Origin: Rhodospirillaceae bacterium
GTDB lineage: Bacteria; Pseudomonadota; Alphaproteobacteria; Dongiales; Dongiaceae
DNA: 15,535 nt
Assembly (NCBI GenBank): GCA_016794075.1
Contig: JAEUKU010000045.1
Span: 1 to 15,535 of the forward strand
Direction: 5' to 3'
This document shows, in pieces, positions 1 to 7,191 of the stretch (positions within the stretch are counted from its first letter, which is position 1; the number at the start of each line of letters is the position of its first letter). A program made the translations under genes and the position numbers. Below the pieces are notes generated by a model that had not been told where the DNA came from, did not search any database, and saw only the letters and a list, made by a program, of their open reading frames with translations.

Positions 1-1131
1 CTCCGCGTCGCTGAGCTCGGCGGGGTCGCGGTCCAGCGCCGGGGGCAGCGGCAGTTTCTCGCGGATGCCGGCAAGGCCCGCGTTCACCAGCGCGCCGATG
101 ACCATATAGGGGCTGGCGGTGCCGTCGGGGATGCGGATCTCCAGGTTGAAGGCGCCACCCTTGCGCGCCGGGTCGCGCTCCGGCGACGGGCAGACGCGGA
201 TCGCCGCCTCGCGGTTCTGGATACCGAAGGCGTTGTAGCCGCAGCTCCAGTGATGCGGGCCAAGGCGCAGATAGGAGACCGGGCTCGGCGCCATCAGCGC
301 GCACAGCGCCCGCATGTGCCGCACCACCCCGGCGATGAAATGCTGCGCCACCTGCGACGTGCCGCCGGTCCGCGGGTCGCCCGCGCCGTTCGGATCGTAG
401 GTGGCGTTGCGGCCGTCCTTGTCGCGGAAGCTGAAATGCACATGGGCGCCGTTGCCGACCGCGTTCGGCGTCGGCTTCGGCGTGAAGCTGGCGCGGAAAC
501 CGAGGCGCCGCGCCGCCTCGCGGGTCACCTCGCGGGTGATGATGGCGCGGTCGCCGGCCATCGCCCCCACCGCCGGTGCATGGGCGATCTCGTATTGCAG
601 CACGCCGTATTCCGGCTCGACGGTCTCGAGCTCGACCTTCGCCGCGACCAGCGCCCTGGTCACGTCGCGGATGAAAGCGGCGTTGATGCGCACCTGCTCT
701 AGCGAGAACGGCACACACCAGGTCGCCTCGCTGCCCGTCAGCAGGAATTCGTGCTCGAAGGCAGCCATGAACTGCAGTCCGGTCTCCGCCTCGAGGGCGT
801 CGAGCGCCTTCAGCATGAAACCCCGCGCGCAGCATTCCCAGGAACTGCCATCCGGCATTCTGGAATCGCAAAGGAAGAAATGCAGCGGCCCCGCATCCGG
901 CCAGATGTCGACGCGCGTCTCGGTCGATGGATCGGGCGTCTGGCGCACTTCCAGCATCGGGCCCCAGGGATTGGGCGCGATATCCTCGAAGGGTGTCAGC
1001 GCCTGGCCCGCCACCGCCCAGCCGAGGCCATAGGCCATGCGCTTCGAGATTTCGCCCGCCGGCACGCCGCGCACCCGCGTGATGCCGACCAGATCGTTCC
1101 AGCCGAGATAGATGACATCCCCGTCGGCCAT
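1..1131 (-). CDS. Glutamine synthetase-family ligase (3' end outside window)
   Basis: The gene reads leftward from ATG at 1131 and is open for 377 codons to the window edge, so the C-terminus is missing (family length is about 440-470). Family landmarks appear in order: FEHEF (residues 126-130, metal-binding Glu pair), EPEYGVLQYEI (172-182, further metal/substrate Glu), GNGAHVHFSF (227-236, the usual GSGMHVH block), NREAAIRV (306-313, ATP/phosphate Arg) and LEIRIPDGTASPYM (330-343). The catalytic residues therefore look intact and it should be an ATP-dependent ligase joining ammonia or an amine to a gamma-carboxylate. The divergence from housekeeping GlnA and the neighbouring formylglutamate amidohydrolase favour a gamma-glutamyl-amine/PuuA- or GlnA-like catabolic ligase, but the substrate cannot be read from the sequence. 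An AGGGGG-type ribosome site lies 5-10 bases upstream of the ATG and supports this start. Confidence 0.88.
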   Translation of the reverse strand, partial: MADGDVIYLGWNDLVGITRVRGVPAGEISKRMAYGLGWAVAGQALTPFEDIAPNPWGPMLEVRQTPDPSTETRVDIWPDAGPLHFFLCDSRMPDGSSWECCARGFMLKALDALEAETGLQFMAAFEHEFLLTGSEATWCVPFSLEQVRINAAFIRDVTRALVAAKVELETVEPEYGVLQYEIAHAPAVGAMAGDRAIITREVTREAARRLGFRASFTPKPTPNAVGNGAHVHFSFRDKDGRNATYDPNGAGDPRTGGTSQVAQHFIAGVVRHMRALCALMAPSPVSYLRLGPHHWSCGYNAFGIQNREAAIRVCPSPERDPARKGGAFNLEIRIPDGTASPYMVIGALVNAGLAGIREKLPLPPALDRDPAELSDAE

Positions 1132-1348
1132 GCCGCCCCCTGATGCGCTCCGGACACCGCCGCGGCAATAGACCATGGCAATATGGCCGCCGCAAGCCGC
1201 GCGCCATGCGGTTGACCCAGCGCGGCGGCCTCAGCTACCAATGATCGCGCGGCGCCGCATCCACTTGGGGGCACAGGAACAGCGTGGCGGTTTTCTGCAC
1301 AACGGGCCGGGACGGACGCGCCTGCGTCGCCGCGCGCGGCGTGGTGCG

Positions 1349-2092
1349 ATGACCGGGCACGCCTTCCGTACCGTGAATGCGCGCGGCGCTGCGCCGATGA
1401 TCTTCATCTGCGATCACGCGAGCAATCGCGTGCCGCCGGAGATCGGCGATCTCGGCATCGACGCGGCGGAGATGCAGCGGCACATCGCCTGGGACATCGG
1501 CGCAGCGGCGGTCACCGAGATCCTGGCGCAACGTTTCGACGCGCCGGCCCTCTTCGCCACCGTGTCGCGCCTGGTGATCGACTGCAACCGCAACTGGGGC
1601 GACCCGGGCCTGATGCCGGAGATCAGCGACGGCACGCCGATTCCCGCCAACCGCGGTATCGGCGCGGCGGAGCAGAAGCGGCGCTGGGACGTCTATCATC
1701 GGGCCTATCACGCCGCCATCGACGCGGCGATCGAAGCCAAGTTGGAGGCCGGCCAGCGCCCGACAATCGTCGCCATCCATTCGATGACCCCGGCGATGAA
1801 GGGTGTGCTGCGGCCCTGGCAGATCGCCATGTGCGCGCATGAGGAGCGCGGCCTGAATGACCGCGTGCTGGCAGAACTGCGCCGCAACGCCGGCATCGTC
1901 GTCGGCGACAACGAGCCCTACAATCTCGACCCGCGCGAGGATTTCTCCATCCCACACCACGCCATGCGCCGCGGCCTGCCGCATTTGCAGGTCGAGTTCC
2001 GCCAGGACGAGATCGACTCGCCGGCGGGACAGGCGCGCTGGGCCGCCATCTTCGCCACGGCGATCCAAGCGGCGCTCGCCGAATCGCGATAG
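1349..2092 (+). CDS. N-formylglutamate amidohydrolase family protein (HutG2-like)
   Basis: This 247-residue protein matches the N-formylglutamate amidohydrolase family, which hydrolyses N-formyl-L-glutamate to glutamate and formate (last step of one histidine degradation route) or related N-acyl/gamma-glutamyl compounds. Seen motifs are FICDHASNRVP (residues 19-29), RHIAWDIGAAAV (44-55), SRLVIDCNRN (73-82), EISDGTPIPANRG (91-103), IHSMTP (about 144-149), VGDNEPY and the late LPHLQVEFRQD block. The frame stays open upstream to an ATG at 1175, but the extra 58 residues are Arg-rich and unlike the family, whose members begin a few residues before the CDHA block. I therefore place the start at 1349; the ribosome site there is weak. 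It is divergent from the glutamine-synthetase-like gene with about 217 bases between starts. No hutH/U/I genes are visible, so a histidine role is not assured. Confidence 0.87.
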   Translation: MTGHAFRTVNARGAAPMIFICDHASNRVPPEIGDLGIDAAEMQRHIAWDIGAAAVTEILAQRFDAPALFATVSRLVIDCNRNWGDPGLMPEISDGTPIPANRGIGAAEQKRRWDVYHRAYHAAIDAAIEAKLEAGQRPTIVAIHSMTPAMKGVLRPWQIAMCAHEERGLNDRVLAELRRNAGIVVGDNEPYNLDPREDFSIPHHAMRRGLPHLQVEFRQDEIDSPAGQARWAAIFATAIQAALAESR

Positions 2093-2142
2093 CCGCGGCG
2101 GCTGCCCGGACTTGAACGGGACGCGCGGAAACCCCACCTAAG

Positions 2143-2174
2143 CGGCTCCGATCCCCGTCTTGCGCAGGAGCCGC
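2143..2174 (+). promoter_or_regulatory. Hairpin covering the ribosome site of the DUF533 gene
   Basis: An inverted repeat (CGGCTCC at 2143-2149, GGAGCCG at 2167-2173, extendable by one G-C pair at 2142/2174) closes a 17-base loop. Its 3' arm contains most of the AGGAG ribosome site at 2166-2170, nine bases before the ATG at 2180. If it forms in the mRNA it would mask the ribosome site. This is a direct reading of the sequence; a regulatory role is inference, and in GC-rich DNA an 8-pair stem can occur by chance. Confidence 0.4.
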
Positions 2175-2179
2175 GTCCC

Positions 2180-2926
2180 ATGATCGATCCCAAGCAATTG
2201 CTGACCGATTTCCTCGGCCCCAATGCCGGCGGGATGTGGGACCAGGCCTCGACCAAGGCGAAAGGCGCGCTCGGCAACGTGGATCGCGGCAAGGCCGGCA
2301 CCTTCGCCGCCGGTGCCGCGGCGGGCGGCATCGTCGGCCTGCTGCTCGGCTCCAAGAAGGCGAAGAAGATCGGCGGCAATCTGCTGACCTATGGCGGCGC
2401 CGCGGTGTTGGGCGGCCTCGCCTACAAGGCGTGGCAGAACTGGCAGCAGAACAAGCAGGCGGCGCCCGCCGCGCCGGCGGAGATCCGCCCGGCGCCGCAG
2501 GACAGCGCCTTCGACCCCGCCGCCGGCAGCGCCGCGGACGGCAAGCCCTTCGCGCTCGCCATCGTGCGCGCGATGATCGCCGCCGCCAAGGCGGACGGCC
2601 ACATCGATGCAGAGGAGCAGCGCAACCTGTTCCAGCGCATCGAGGCGCTCGGCCTCGCCGCCGAGGAGAAGGCCTTCATCTTCGATGAGCTCGGCCGCCC
2701 CGCCGATCTCGCCGCCATCGCCGCCTTGCCGCGCAGCCAGGAACAGGCGGCGGAGATCTGGCTCGCCTCGCGCCTTGCAATCGATCCCGACGATGCGCGG
2801 GAGAAAGCCTATCTCATGGCCCTCGGCGCCAAGCTCGACCTGCCGCAGCCGCTGATCGCGCATCTGGAAAGCCAGGTGCAGGTCGCCCTGCCCGCACCGG
2901 GCGCGGCCGGCCGCGTCTCAGCTTAG
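2180..2926 (+). CDS. DUF533 / TerB-like family protein (YebE-like)
   Basis: This 248-residue protein has the DUF533 layout. A short amphipathic N-terminus beginning MIDPKQLLTDFLG is followed by two Gly/Ala-rich hydrophobic stretches (about residues 39-57 and 68-82) separated by the basic patch GSKKAKKIGG. Then come a Gln/Ala/Pro-rich linker (about 85-115) and a helical TerB-like C-terminal domain (about 118-235). That domain carries the acidic motif AAKADGHIDAEEQRN, typical of the TerB/DjlA fold. The family is widespread in Proteobacteria and includes E. coli YebE; its biochemical role is not established. The protein is probably membrane-associated through the Gly-rich stretches. AGGAG at 2166-2170 supports the start. 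The stop codon lies inside the 3' end of the convergent DUF1499 gene (9-base overlap). Confidence 0.85.
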   Translation: MIDPKQLLTDFLGPNAGGMWDQASTKAKGALGNVDRGKAGTFAAGAAAGGIVGLLLGSKKAKKIGGNLLTYGGAAVLGGLAYKAWQNWQQNKQAAPAAPAEIRPAPQDSAFDPAAGSAADGKPFALAIVRAMIAAAKADGHIDAEEQRNLFQRIEALGLAAEEKAFIFDELGRPADLAAIAALPRSQEQAAEIWLASRLAIDPDDAREKAYLMALGAKLDLPQPLIAHLESQVQVALPAPGAAGRVSA

Positions 2927-3427
2927 ATCCAGGATGCTGTTGAGCTGCGCGACCCAGGCGCGGATGCGCTCCTTGTTCACGCCCATATCGCCCTGGCCGT
3001 AGATCGAGCGGCTGTAGATCGCGACCGTCGTGCGCTTCTCGTCAAGTGCGATGAAGCGGATGGTGATGAGATCGGGAAAGCGCAGCAGCCGCGAGCGCTG
3101 CACGTAGTCGATCTGCAGTCCGTCCGGGTCGCGGCGCAGTTCCACGACGCGCGGCTCGCGCTGCATCAGCGCCTCCCAGGCGTCGCGCACCTCCGCCACG
3201 CCGGCGGCATAGACCGTCGGCAGATCGTCGATATAGGCGGTGCAGAGATTGTTCGGGCAGGTCAGATACTGGTTCGGCGTGTCGGCGCGCTTCAGAGTGG
3301 CAAAATCGATCGCCGGCACCTTGCCCACCGCGAAGATGCGCTCCAGCATACGGCCTTCCCAGATCAGCACGGCGATCGCCAGAACGACCGCAATGCCGGC
3401 AACCAGCAGCCACTTGACCAGCGTCAT
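2918..3427 (-). CDS. DUF1499 domain membrane-anchored protein
   Basis: The 169-residue protein starts with one hydrophobic segment (about residues 4-24, basic residue ahead of it), consistent with an inner-membrane anchor or uncleaved signal. The rest is a DUF1499 domain. CPNNLCTAYIDDLPTVYAA (residues 58-76) is the family's opening block, and the terminal part with RSRLLRFPDLITIRFI, YSRSIYGQGDMGVN and a final WVAQL helix is its closing block. The function of DUF1499 is unknown. An AGGGGG ribosome site just upstream supports the start. The gene lies 39 bases downstream of garR on the same strand, so it could be the last gene of the marR-hyi-garR transcript, although nothing in the domain ties it to glyoxylate metabolism. 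It overlaps the end of the DUF533 gene by 9 bases, tail to tail. Confidence 0.85.
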   Translation of the reverse strand: MTLVKWLLVAGIAVVLAIAVLIWEGRMLERIFAVGKVPAIDFATLKRADTPNQYLTCPNNLCTAYIDDLPTVYAAGVAEVRDAWEALMQREPRVVELRRDPDGLQIDYVQRSRLLRFPDLITIRFIALDEKRTTVAIYSRSIYGQGDMGVNKERIRAWVAQLNSILDLS

Positions 3428-3466
3428 GACGTCCCCCTGATCCGGCTCGCGCCGCTCCGGCTGCGC

Positions 3467-4339
3467 TCAGCCTATGCCGTTGCGCCGCTCCAGTTCGCGA
3501 TACAGACCGCTATGGTCGACCTCGCCGTCGCCATGCGCCACCATGTCCTCGTAAAGCTGCCGCACCAGGGCCGAGACCGGCAAGTCCAGCCCGGCTCGCT
3601 CCGCCGTGGCGATGGCGGTGCGGCAATCCTTCAGCTGATGCTTGGCCGGCCCGCCGGGCTTGAAATCGCCCTTCAGGATCCGCTCGCCGTGCATGCGCAG
3701 GATCGTCGAATCGGCAAAGCCGCCAATGATCGCCTGGCGCACCGCCGCCGGATCGGCGCCGCCGCGCTTGGCCAGCAACAGCGCCTCGGCGACGGTGGCG
3801 ATGGTGTTGGCGACGATCATCTGGTTGCAGAGCTTGGCGAGCGAGCCCATCCCCGCCGGGCCGACATGCGTCACGCGCCCCATGATCTCGAACAGGGGCT
3901 TCGCCCGGGCGATCTCCGCGGTGTCGCCCCCGGCCATGATCGCCAGCGTGCCGTCGCGCGCGCCCGCCTCGCCGCCGGAGACCGGCGCGTCGATGTAGTG
4001 CTTGCCCAACGCGGCACAGGCCTTCGCCTCGGCCTGCGCCGTGTCGACGGGGATCGAGGACATGACGATGACGATGCCGTCCTTGGCCAGCGCCGCCGCG
4101 GCCCCCTGGTTCAGCAGCACGTCGTCGCAGGTCGGCCCGTCGGACAGCATGCAGATCAGGAACTCGGCATCCCGCGCCGCCTCGGCCGGCGTGTCGGCGA
4201 TGGTCGCGCCGAATTCGGCCAGCCGCGCCGCCTTGTCGCGCGAGCGGTTCCAGGCCCGCACCTTGTGGCCGGCCTGCGCCAGGCGCCGCGCCATCTGCAC
4301 GCCCATGATGCCGGTGCCGAGAAAAGCGATCTCTGCCAT
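3467..4339 (-). CDS. garR: 2-hydroxy-3-oxopropionate (tartronate semialdehyde) reductase-type dehydrogenase
   Basis: This 290-residue beta-hydroxyacid dehydrogenase should reduce tartronate semialdehyde to D-glycerate with NAD(P)H in the cytosol. The Rossmann motif GTGIMG is at residues 8-13. The substrate block DAPVSGGEAGARDGTLAIM is at 117-135. The catalytic-lysine helix GSLAKLCNQM places the Lys at 169 and the conserved Asn at 172. Length equals that of GarR/GlxR. The frame is open upstream to 4390, but that would overlap hyi; the ATG at 4339 has a full AGGAGG site (4343-4348) and is preferred. It lies 11 bases after the hyi stop, so the two are almost certainly co-transcribed and perhaps coupled. 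Related enzymes act on 3-hydroxyisobutyrate or L-threonate, but hyi next door favours the glyoxylate/tartronate assignment. Confidence 0.85.
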   Translation of the reverse strand: MAEIAFLGTGIMGVQMARRLAQAGHKVRAWNRSRDKAARLAEFGATIADTPAEAARDAEFLICMLSDGPTCDDVLLNQGAAAALAKDGIVIVMSSIPVDTAQAEAKACAALGKHYIDAPVSGGEAGARDGTLAIMAGGDTAEIARAKPLFEIMGRVTHVGPAGMGSLAKLCNQMIVANTIATVAEALLLAKRGGADPAAVRQAIIGGFADSTILRMHGERILKGDFKPGGPAKHQLKDCRTAIATAERAGLDLPVSALVRQLYEDMVAHGDGEVDHSGLYRELERRNGIG

Positions 4340-4350
4340 CGTTCCTCCTG

Positions 4351-5133
4351 TCACGCCGCCGCCGGCTTGACGCCCAGCTTCCGCATCCACGCCAGCCCCG
4401 AGGGCGTGTCGGCACGCGGCTGGTATTCGGCGCCGATGATTCCGTCATAGCCGATGCGCTCCAGCGCGTCGAACACGGCGCGGTAGTTGATCTCGCCCTC
4501 GTCCGGCTCGGCGCGCGACGGCACCGCGGCGATCTGCACATGGCCGATAAGCGGCAGCAGGTGCTCCAGCTTCATGATGATGTCGCCTTCCAGGATCTGC
4601 AGGTGGAAGACGTCGAACATCAGCTTGACGTTCGGCCGGCCCACTTCGCCGATGATGTCGGCCGCCTGCCGCGTCGAGGTAAGGAAATAGCCCGGCGCCG
4701 AGCGCTGGTTGAGCGGCTCGAGCACCAGCTCGATGCCCTTGCCCTGCGCCTTGTGGGCGGCGAGGCGCAGATTGGCGACGAAGGTAGCGTGCGAGCTTGC
4801 CGTCACCGGCACCTTGCCCGCCATGCAATGGATGCGCGCGCCGCCCAGCGCGCTGATGTAGTGCAGCGCCTGGTCGAAGACGGCCTGGAAGTCGGCTTCG
4901 CGCCCCGGCATGGCGGCGAGGCCGAAATCGCCCTCGCGGCCGCCGAGCGCCGTGTTGACCATGATCAGCTTCTGCCCAGCGCGCGCGAGATGGTCGCGCA
5001 GCACCTCGACCGGATGCTCGTAGGGCCAGTGGCACTCGACCAGCTTGAACCCCGCCGCGGCGGAAGCGGCGAAACGCTCCAGGAACGGCAGTTCCTTGTA
5101 GAGGAACGAGATGTTGGCGCCGAGGCGGATCAT
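4351..5133 (-). CDS. hyi: Hydroxypyruvate isomerase
   Basis: This 260-residue TIM-barrel protein of the xylose-isomerase-like fold should interconvert hydroxypyruvate and tartronate semialdehyde. It begins MIRLGANISFLYKELPFLER, the characteristic Hyi opening. Metal and catalytic residues are visible: Glu139 in LEPLNQR, Asp174/His177 in MFDVFHLQ, His198/Gln200 in HVQIA and Glu236 in GAEYQPR. The motif PSRAEPDEGEINY (205-217) is typical of Hyi and of the related 2-oxo-tetronate isomerase OtnI. It sits 31 bases after the marR stop and 11 bases before garR; this gene pair is classic for glyoxylate carboligase pathways, although no gcl gene is in the window. An AGGA site precedes the ATG. OtnI activity cannot be excluded. 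Confidence 0.85.
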   Translation of the reverse strand: MIRLGANISFLYKELPFLERFAASAAAGFKLVECHWPYEHPVEVLRDHLARAGQKLIMVNTALGGREGDFGLAAMPGREADFQAVFDQALHYISALGGARIHCMAGKVPVTASSHATFVANLRLAAHKAQGKGIELVLEPLNQRSAPGYFLTSTRQAADIIGEVGRPNVKLMFDVFHLQILEGDIIMKLEHLLPLIGHVQIAAVPSRAEPDEGEINYRAVFDALERIGYDGIIGAEYQPRADTPSGLAWMRKLGVKPAAA

Positions 5134-5164
5134 GATCCTGCTTAGCGCCTCTTGCGGTCCCTGA

Positions 5165-5701
5165 CTAGACCGCGGGTTTCTCCACCGCCAGCAGCAGCTT
5201 GCGCAGGATCGAGGCCAGCGCCGCGCGCTCGTCGCCGTCGAGCACCCCGTTCAGCTCGCGGTGCCGCGCCATGCGCAGATCCAGCGCCCGGTCGATGATG
5301 CCGCGGCCCTTGGCCGTGATGCTGACGCACCGCGCCCGCCGGTCGGCATCGTCGGCCTGCCGGCGGATCATGCCCTGGGCCTCCAGCTTGTCGAGGATCG
5401 GCGTCATCGCGCCGGAAGTCAGGATCGCCGCCGCAGCCAGCTCGGTGGCGGTGAGCGGCTGCGGATCGCGCCGGCGCAGGGCGGCCAGGACCTGGAACTG
5501 GCCCGGCTTCAGCCCCTGATGGACGCACAGCAGCGCCAGCTCCCGGTCCAGATGGGCCGCGAGCCGCAGCACGCGCAGCAGGCCGGCGACACCGGTCACG
5601 TCGATCTCAGGCCGCGTCCGGCGCCACTCCAACGCGAAGCGGTCGACGAAATCGCTCGCGTTATCAACATGTTGCAGGGAGATCACCGTCTCGTCCATCA
5701 T
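5165..5701 (-). CDS. MarR family transcriptional regulator
   Basis: The 178-residue protein has the MarR winged-helix layout. An N-terminal dimerisation helix is followed by LKPGQFQVLAALRRRDP (about residues 65-81), the LTATELAAAAILTSGAMTPILDKLE recognition-helix region (about 83-107), and the wing GMIRRQADDADRRARCVSITAKG with the signature DDADRR. A C-terminal dimerisation helix completes it. Two ATGs stand in tandem (5701 and 5698); AAGGG at about 5704-5708 suits either. It is divergent from the cupin gene, with a MarR-type palindrome between them, and 31 bases upstream of hyi on the same strand. I infer that it represses itself, hyi-garR and the cupin until a ligand (perhaps a hydroxy or keto acid) binds. 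The effector is unknown. Confidence 0.9.
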   Translation of the reverse strand: MMDETVISLQHVDNASDFVDRFALEWRRTRPEIDVTGVAGLLRVLRLAAHLDRELALLCVHQGLKPGQFQVLAALRRRDPQPLTATELAAAAILTSGAMTPILDKLEAQGMIRRQADDADRRARCVSITAKGRGIIDRALDLRMARHRELNGVLDGDERAALASILRKLLLAVEKPAV

Positions 5702-5712
5702 GCCCTTGCATT

Positions 5713-5745
5713 TATCTTGATGTAAAGATATCAGATATCGAGATA
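5713..5745. promoter_or_regulatory. MarR-type operator region between marR and the cupin gene
   Basis: In the AT-rich 67-base gap between the divergent starts, TATCTT-N6-AAGATA (5713-5730) forms an 18-base dyad of the size and TATC/GATA end pattern typical of MarR dimer sites. Directly next to it, GATATC occurs at 5727-5732 and again at 5734-5739, followed by GAGATA (5740-5745), giving further half-sites on the same face. The cluster begins 12 bases upstream of the first marR ATG and would overlap promoters in both directions. The palindrome is directly seen; binding by the neighbouring MarR is inferred from position and family habit. Confidence 0.7.
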
Positions 5746-5768
5746 ACGTCTACCGGAAAGCCAAAGCC

Positions 5769-6266
5769 ATGTCCAACCCGGCCACCACACCGCGCCCCGT
5801 CATCCGCCTTGCCGGAGAGGGCGAAACCCTGAGCAAGGGTGGCGAGAAGCTGGTGCTGACCCTGACGGGGGCGGACACCAATGGCGGATTCGCCCTGATC
5901 CGCCGCACGGTGGCACCGCATTTCCAGTCCCCGCCCAAGCCGCACGCCAACACCCAGGAGGATTGGATGGCCCATGTGCTGTCCGGCCGCCTGGTGGTGC
6001 AGCTCGAGAGCGGCCCGGTCGAGCTCGGCGCCGGCGCCACCATTTTCATGCCGCGCGGCGCCTATTTCCGCTGGTGGAACCCGGATGCAACGCCGGCGGA
6101 GGCGCTGTTCCTCTACACGCCCGCCGGCTTCGAGAACTTCTTCCGACGCTTGTTCGAGACGATACCGGCCGAGGCGGCGCAACTGCACGACTGGAACAAG
6201 ACGCTGCCCGGAGCGCTCGCCGCCAACGACGCCTTCAACGTGGTGCGCAAAGGCGAGCCGGCCTAG
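5769..6266 (+). CDS. Single-domain cupin protein with a degenerate metal site
   Basis: This 165-residue protein contains one cupin barrel. Motif 1 runs from about residue 55 (PPKPHANTQEDWMAHVLSGR) and motif 2 from about 87 (GAGATIFMPRGAYFRWWN). In the classical motifs the metal is held by HxH, Glu and a second-motif His. Here the second His is Asn61 and the motif-2 His is Phe100; only His59, possibly His51, and the closing Asn104 remain. It may therefore bind no metal, or do so in an unusual way, and could sense or bind a small molecule instead of acting as a dioxygenase. A GGAAAG ribosome site (5755-5760) precedes the ATG. It is divergent from marR with shared control sequences and is probably the regulator's second target. 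It ends three bases before the convergent LysR stop. Function unknown. Confidence 0.8.
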   Translation: MSNPATTPRPVIRLAGEGETLSKGGEKLVLTLTGADTNGGFALIRRTVAPHFQSPPKPHANTQEDWMAHVLSGRLVVQLESGPVELGAGATIFMPRGAYFRWWNPDATPAEALFLYTPAGFENFFRRLFETIPAEAAQLHDWNKTLPGALAANDAFNVVRKGEPA

Positions 6267-6269
6267 CGG

Positions 6270-7190
6270 TCACAGCTTCGCGCCGTCCCGCCGCTGCCGG
6301 GTGCGCTTGTGTACCGGGGTCGGGTTGCCGGTGATGCCGCCCGCCCGCGCCCGCATGCGGCCGATCAGGAAGCCCTCCAGCGCCGCCACCATGTCCGTGC
6401 GGCTGCGTGGGCTGGTCATCAGGCAGATGCGCAGGTTCGGGAGATCGGGGAACCCCTCGGCGCTGGTCAGCGCGCGCATGCCGGCGGTCATGCTGCTGCG
6501 GGCCATCGCGCTCACCGCCAGGCCCGAGAGAATGGCGCCGCGGATGCCGGCCATGCTGACCGAGGTATAGGCAATGCGATAGGCGCGCCCCTGCTCCACC
6601 AGGCGGTCGATCGCCCAACGCCGGTAGGTGTCGCCGGCGGGACCGAAAGCGAGCGGCAGCGGGTCGCGCCGATGCGCATCGCCCTTCGCGGCCGTCACCC
6701 AATGGCAAGGTTCCTGATGCACCACTGGCCCCGTCACCGGCCCCTGCCCCTCCGTCACCAAGGCGAGGTCATAGGCGCCTTCCGCCATGTTGTGGATGAT
6801 GTCGCGCGACGGCTCGCAGGTCACGGTGACGGCGGCGTTGGGATGGACCGCGGCGAAGTCCTTCAGCACCGCGGGCAGCAGGCCGAGCGCGTAGTCGTCG
6901 GGAATGCCGAGCGAGATCTCATAGGGCGCATCCGGCTGGTTGAGTGCCGCCAGCGCCGCCTGCTGCGCGTTGAGGACCAGCCGGGCGTGGCGGCGCAGGA
7001 TCTCCCCCTGCGGTGTCAGCGCCACCTCGTGCGCCGAGCGTCGCAGCAGGCTGCAGCCGAGCTGCTCCTCCAGCCGCCGCATCTGCATGCTGACCGCCGA
7101 TTGCGTGCGCCCGACGGCAGCGCCGGCGGCGGTGAAGCTGCCGGCCTCGGCGATCGCCAGGAATGTGCGCAACAGATCGGGATCGAGCAT
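6270..7190 (-). CDS. LysR family transcriptional regulator
   Basis: From ATG 7190 the protein is 306 residues. It has the LysR N-terminal winged helix (LLRTFLAIAEAGSFTAAGAA, then RTQSAVSMQMRRLEEQLG, then LLRR and LTPQGEILRRHAR), followed by a periplasmic-binding-type effector domain (about 90-290). That domain has an SLGIPDDYALGLLPAVLKDFA opening. An adjacent ATG at 7193 would add one Met, and the frame stays open to an unlikely ATG at 7247. Neither close start has a clear Shine-Dalgarno sequence. The tail after about residue 285 is basic. It is divergent from the GNAT gene, the usual LysR arrangement, so the acetyltransferase is its likely target. The coinducer is unknown. Confidence 0.9.
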   Translation of the reverse strand: MLDPDLLRTFLAIAEAGSFTAAGAAVGRTQSAVSMQMRRLEEQLGCSLLRRSAHEVALTPQGEILRRHARLVLNAQQAALAALNQPDAPYEISLGIPDDYALGLLPAVLKDFAAVHPNAAVTVTCEPSRDIIHNMAEGAYDLALVTEGQGPVTGPVVHQEPCHWVTAAKGDAHRRDPLPLAFGPAGDTYRRWAIDRLVEQGRAYRIAYTSVSMAGIRGAILSGLAVSAMARSSMTAGMRALTSAEGFPDLPNLRICLMTSPRSRTDMVAALEGFLIGRMRARAGGITGNPTPVHKRTRQRRDGAKL

Positions 7191-7191
7191 C

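Noticed and set aside
1212..1241. TTGACC with a -10-like TACCAA as a promoter for the amidohydrolase
   Set aside because: The -35 is good but the -10 matches only three of six bases and would leave a leader of about 100 bases; too weak to list.
1175..1348. N-terminal extension of the formylglutamate amidohydrolase
   Set aside because: The 58 extra residues are Arg-rich and unlike the family, whose members start shortly before the CDHA block.
4340..4390. N-terminal extension of garR to an upstream ATG
   Set aside because: It would overlap hyi and precede the Rossmann fold with unrelated residues; a full AGGAGG sits before the ATG at 4339.
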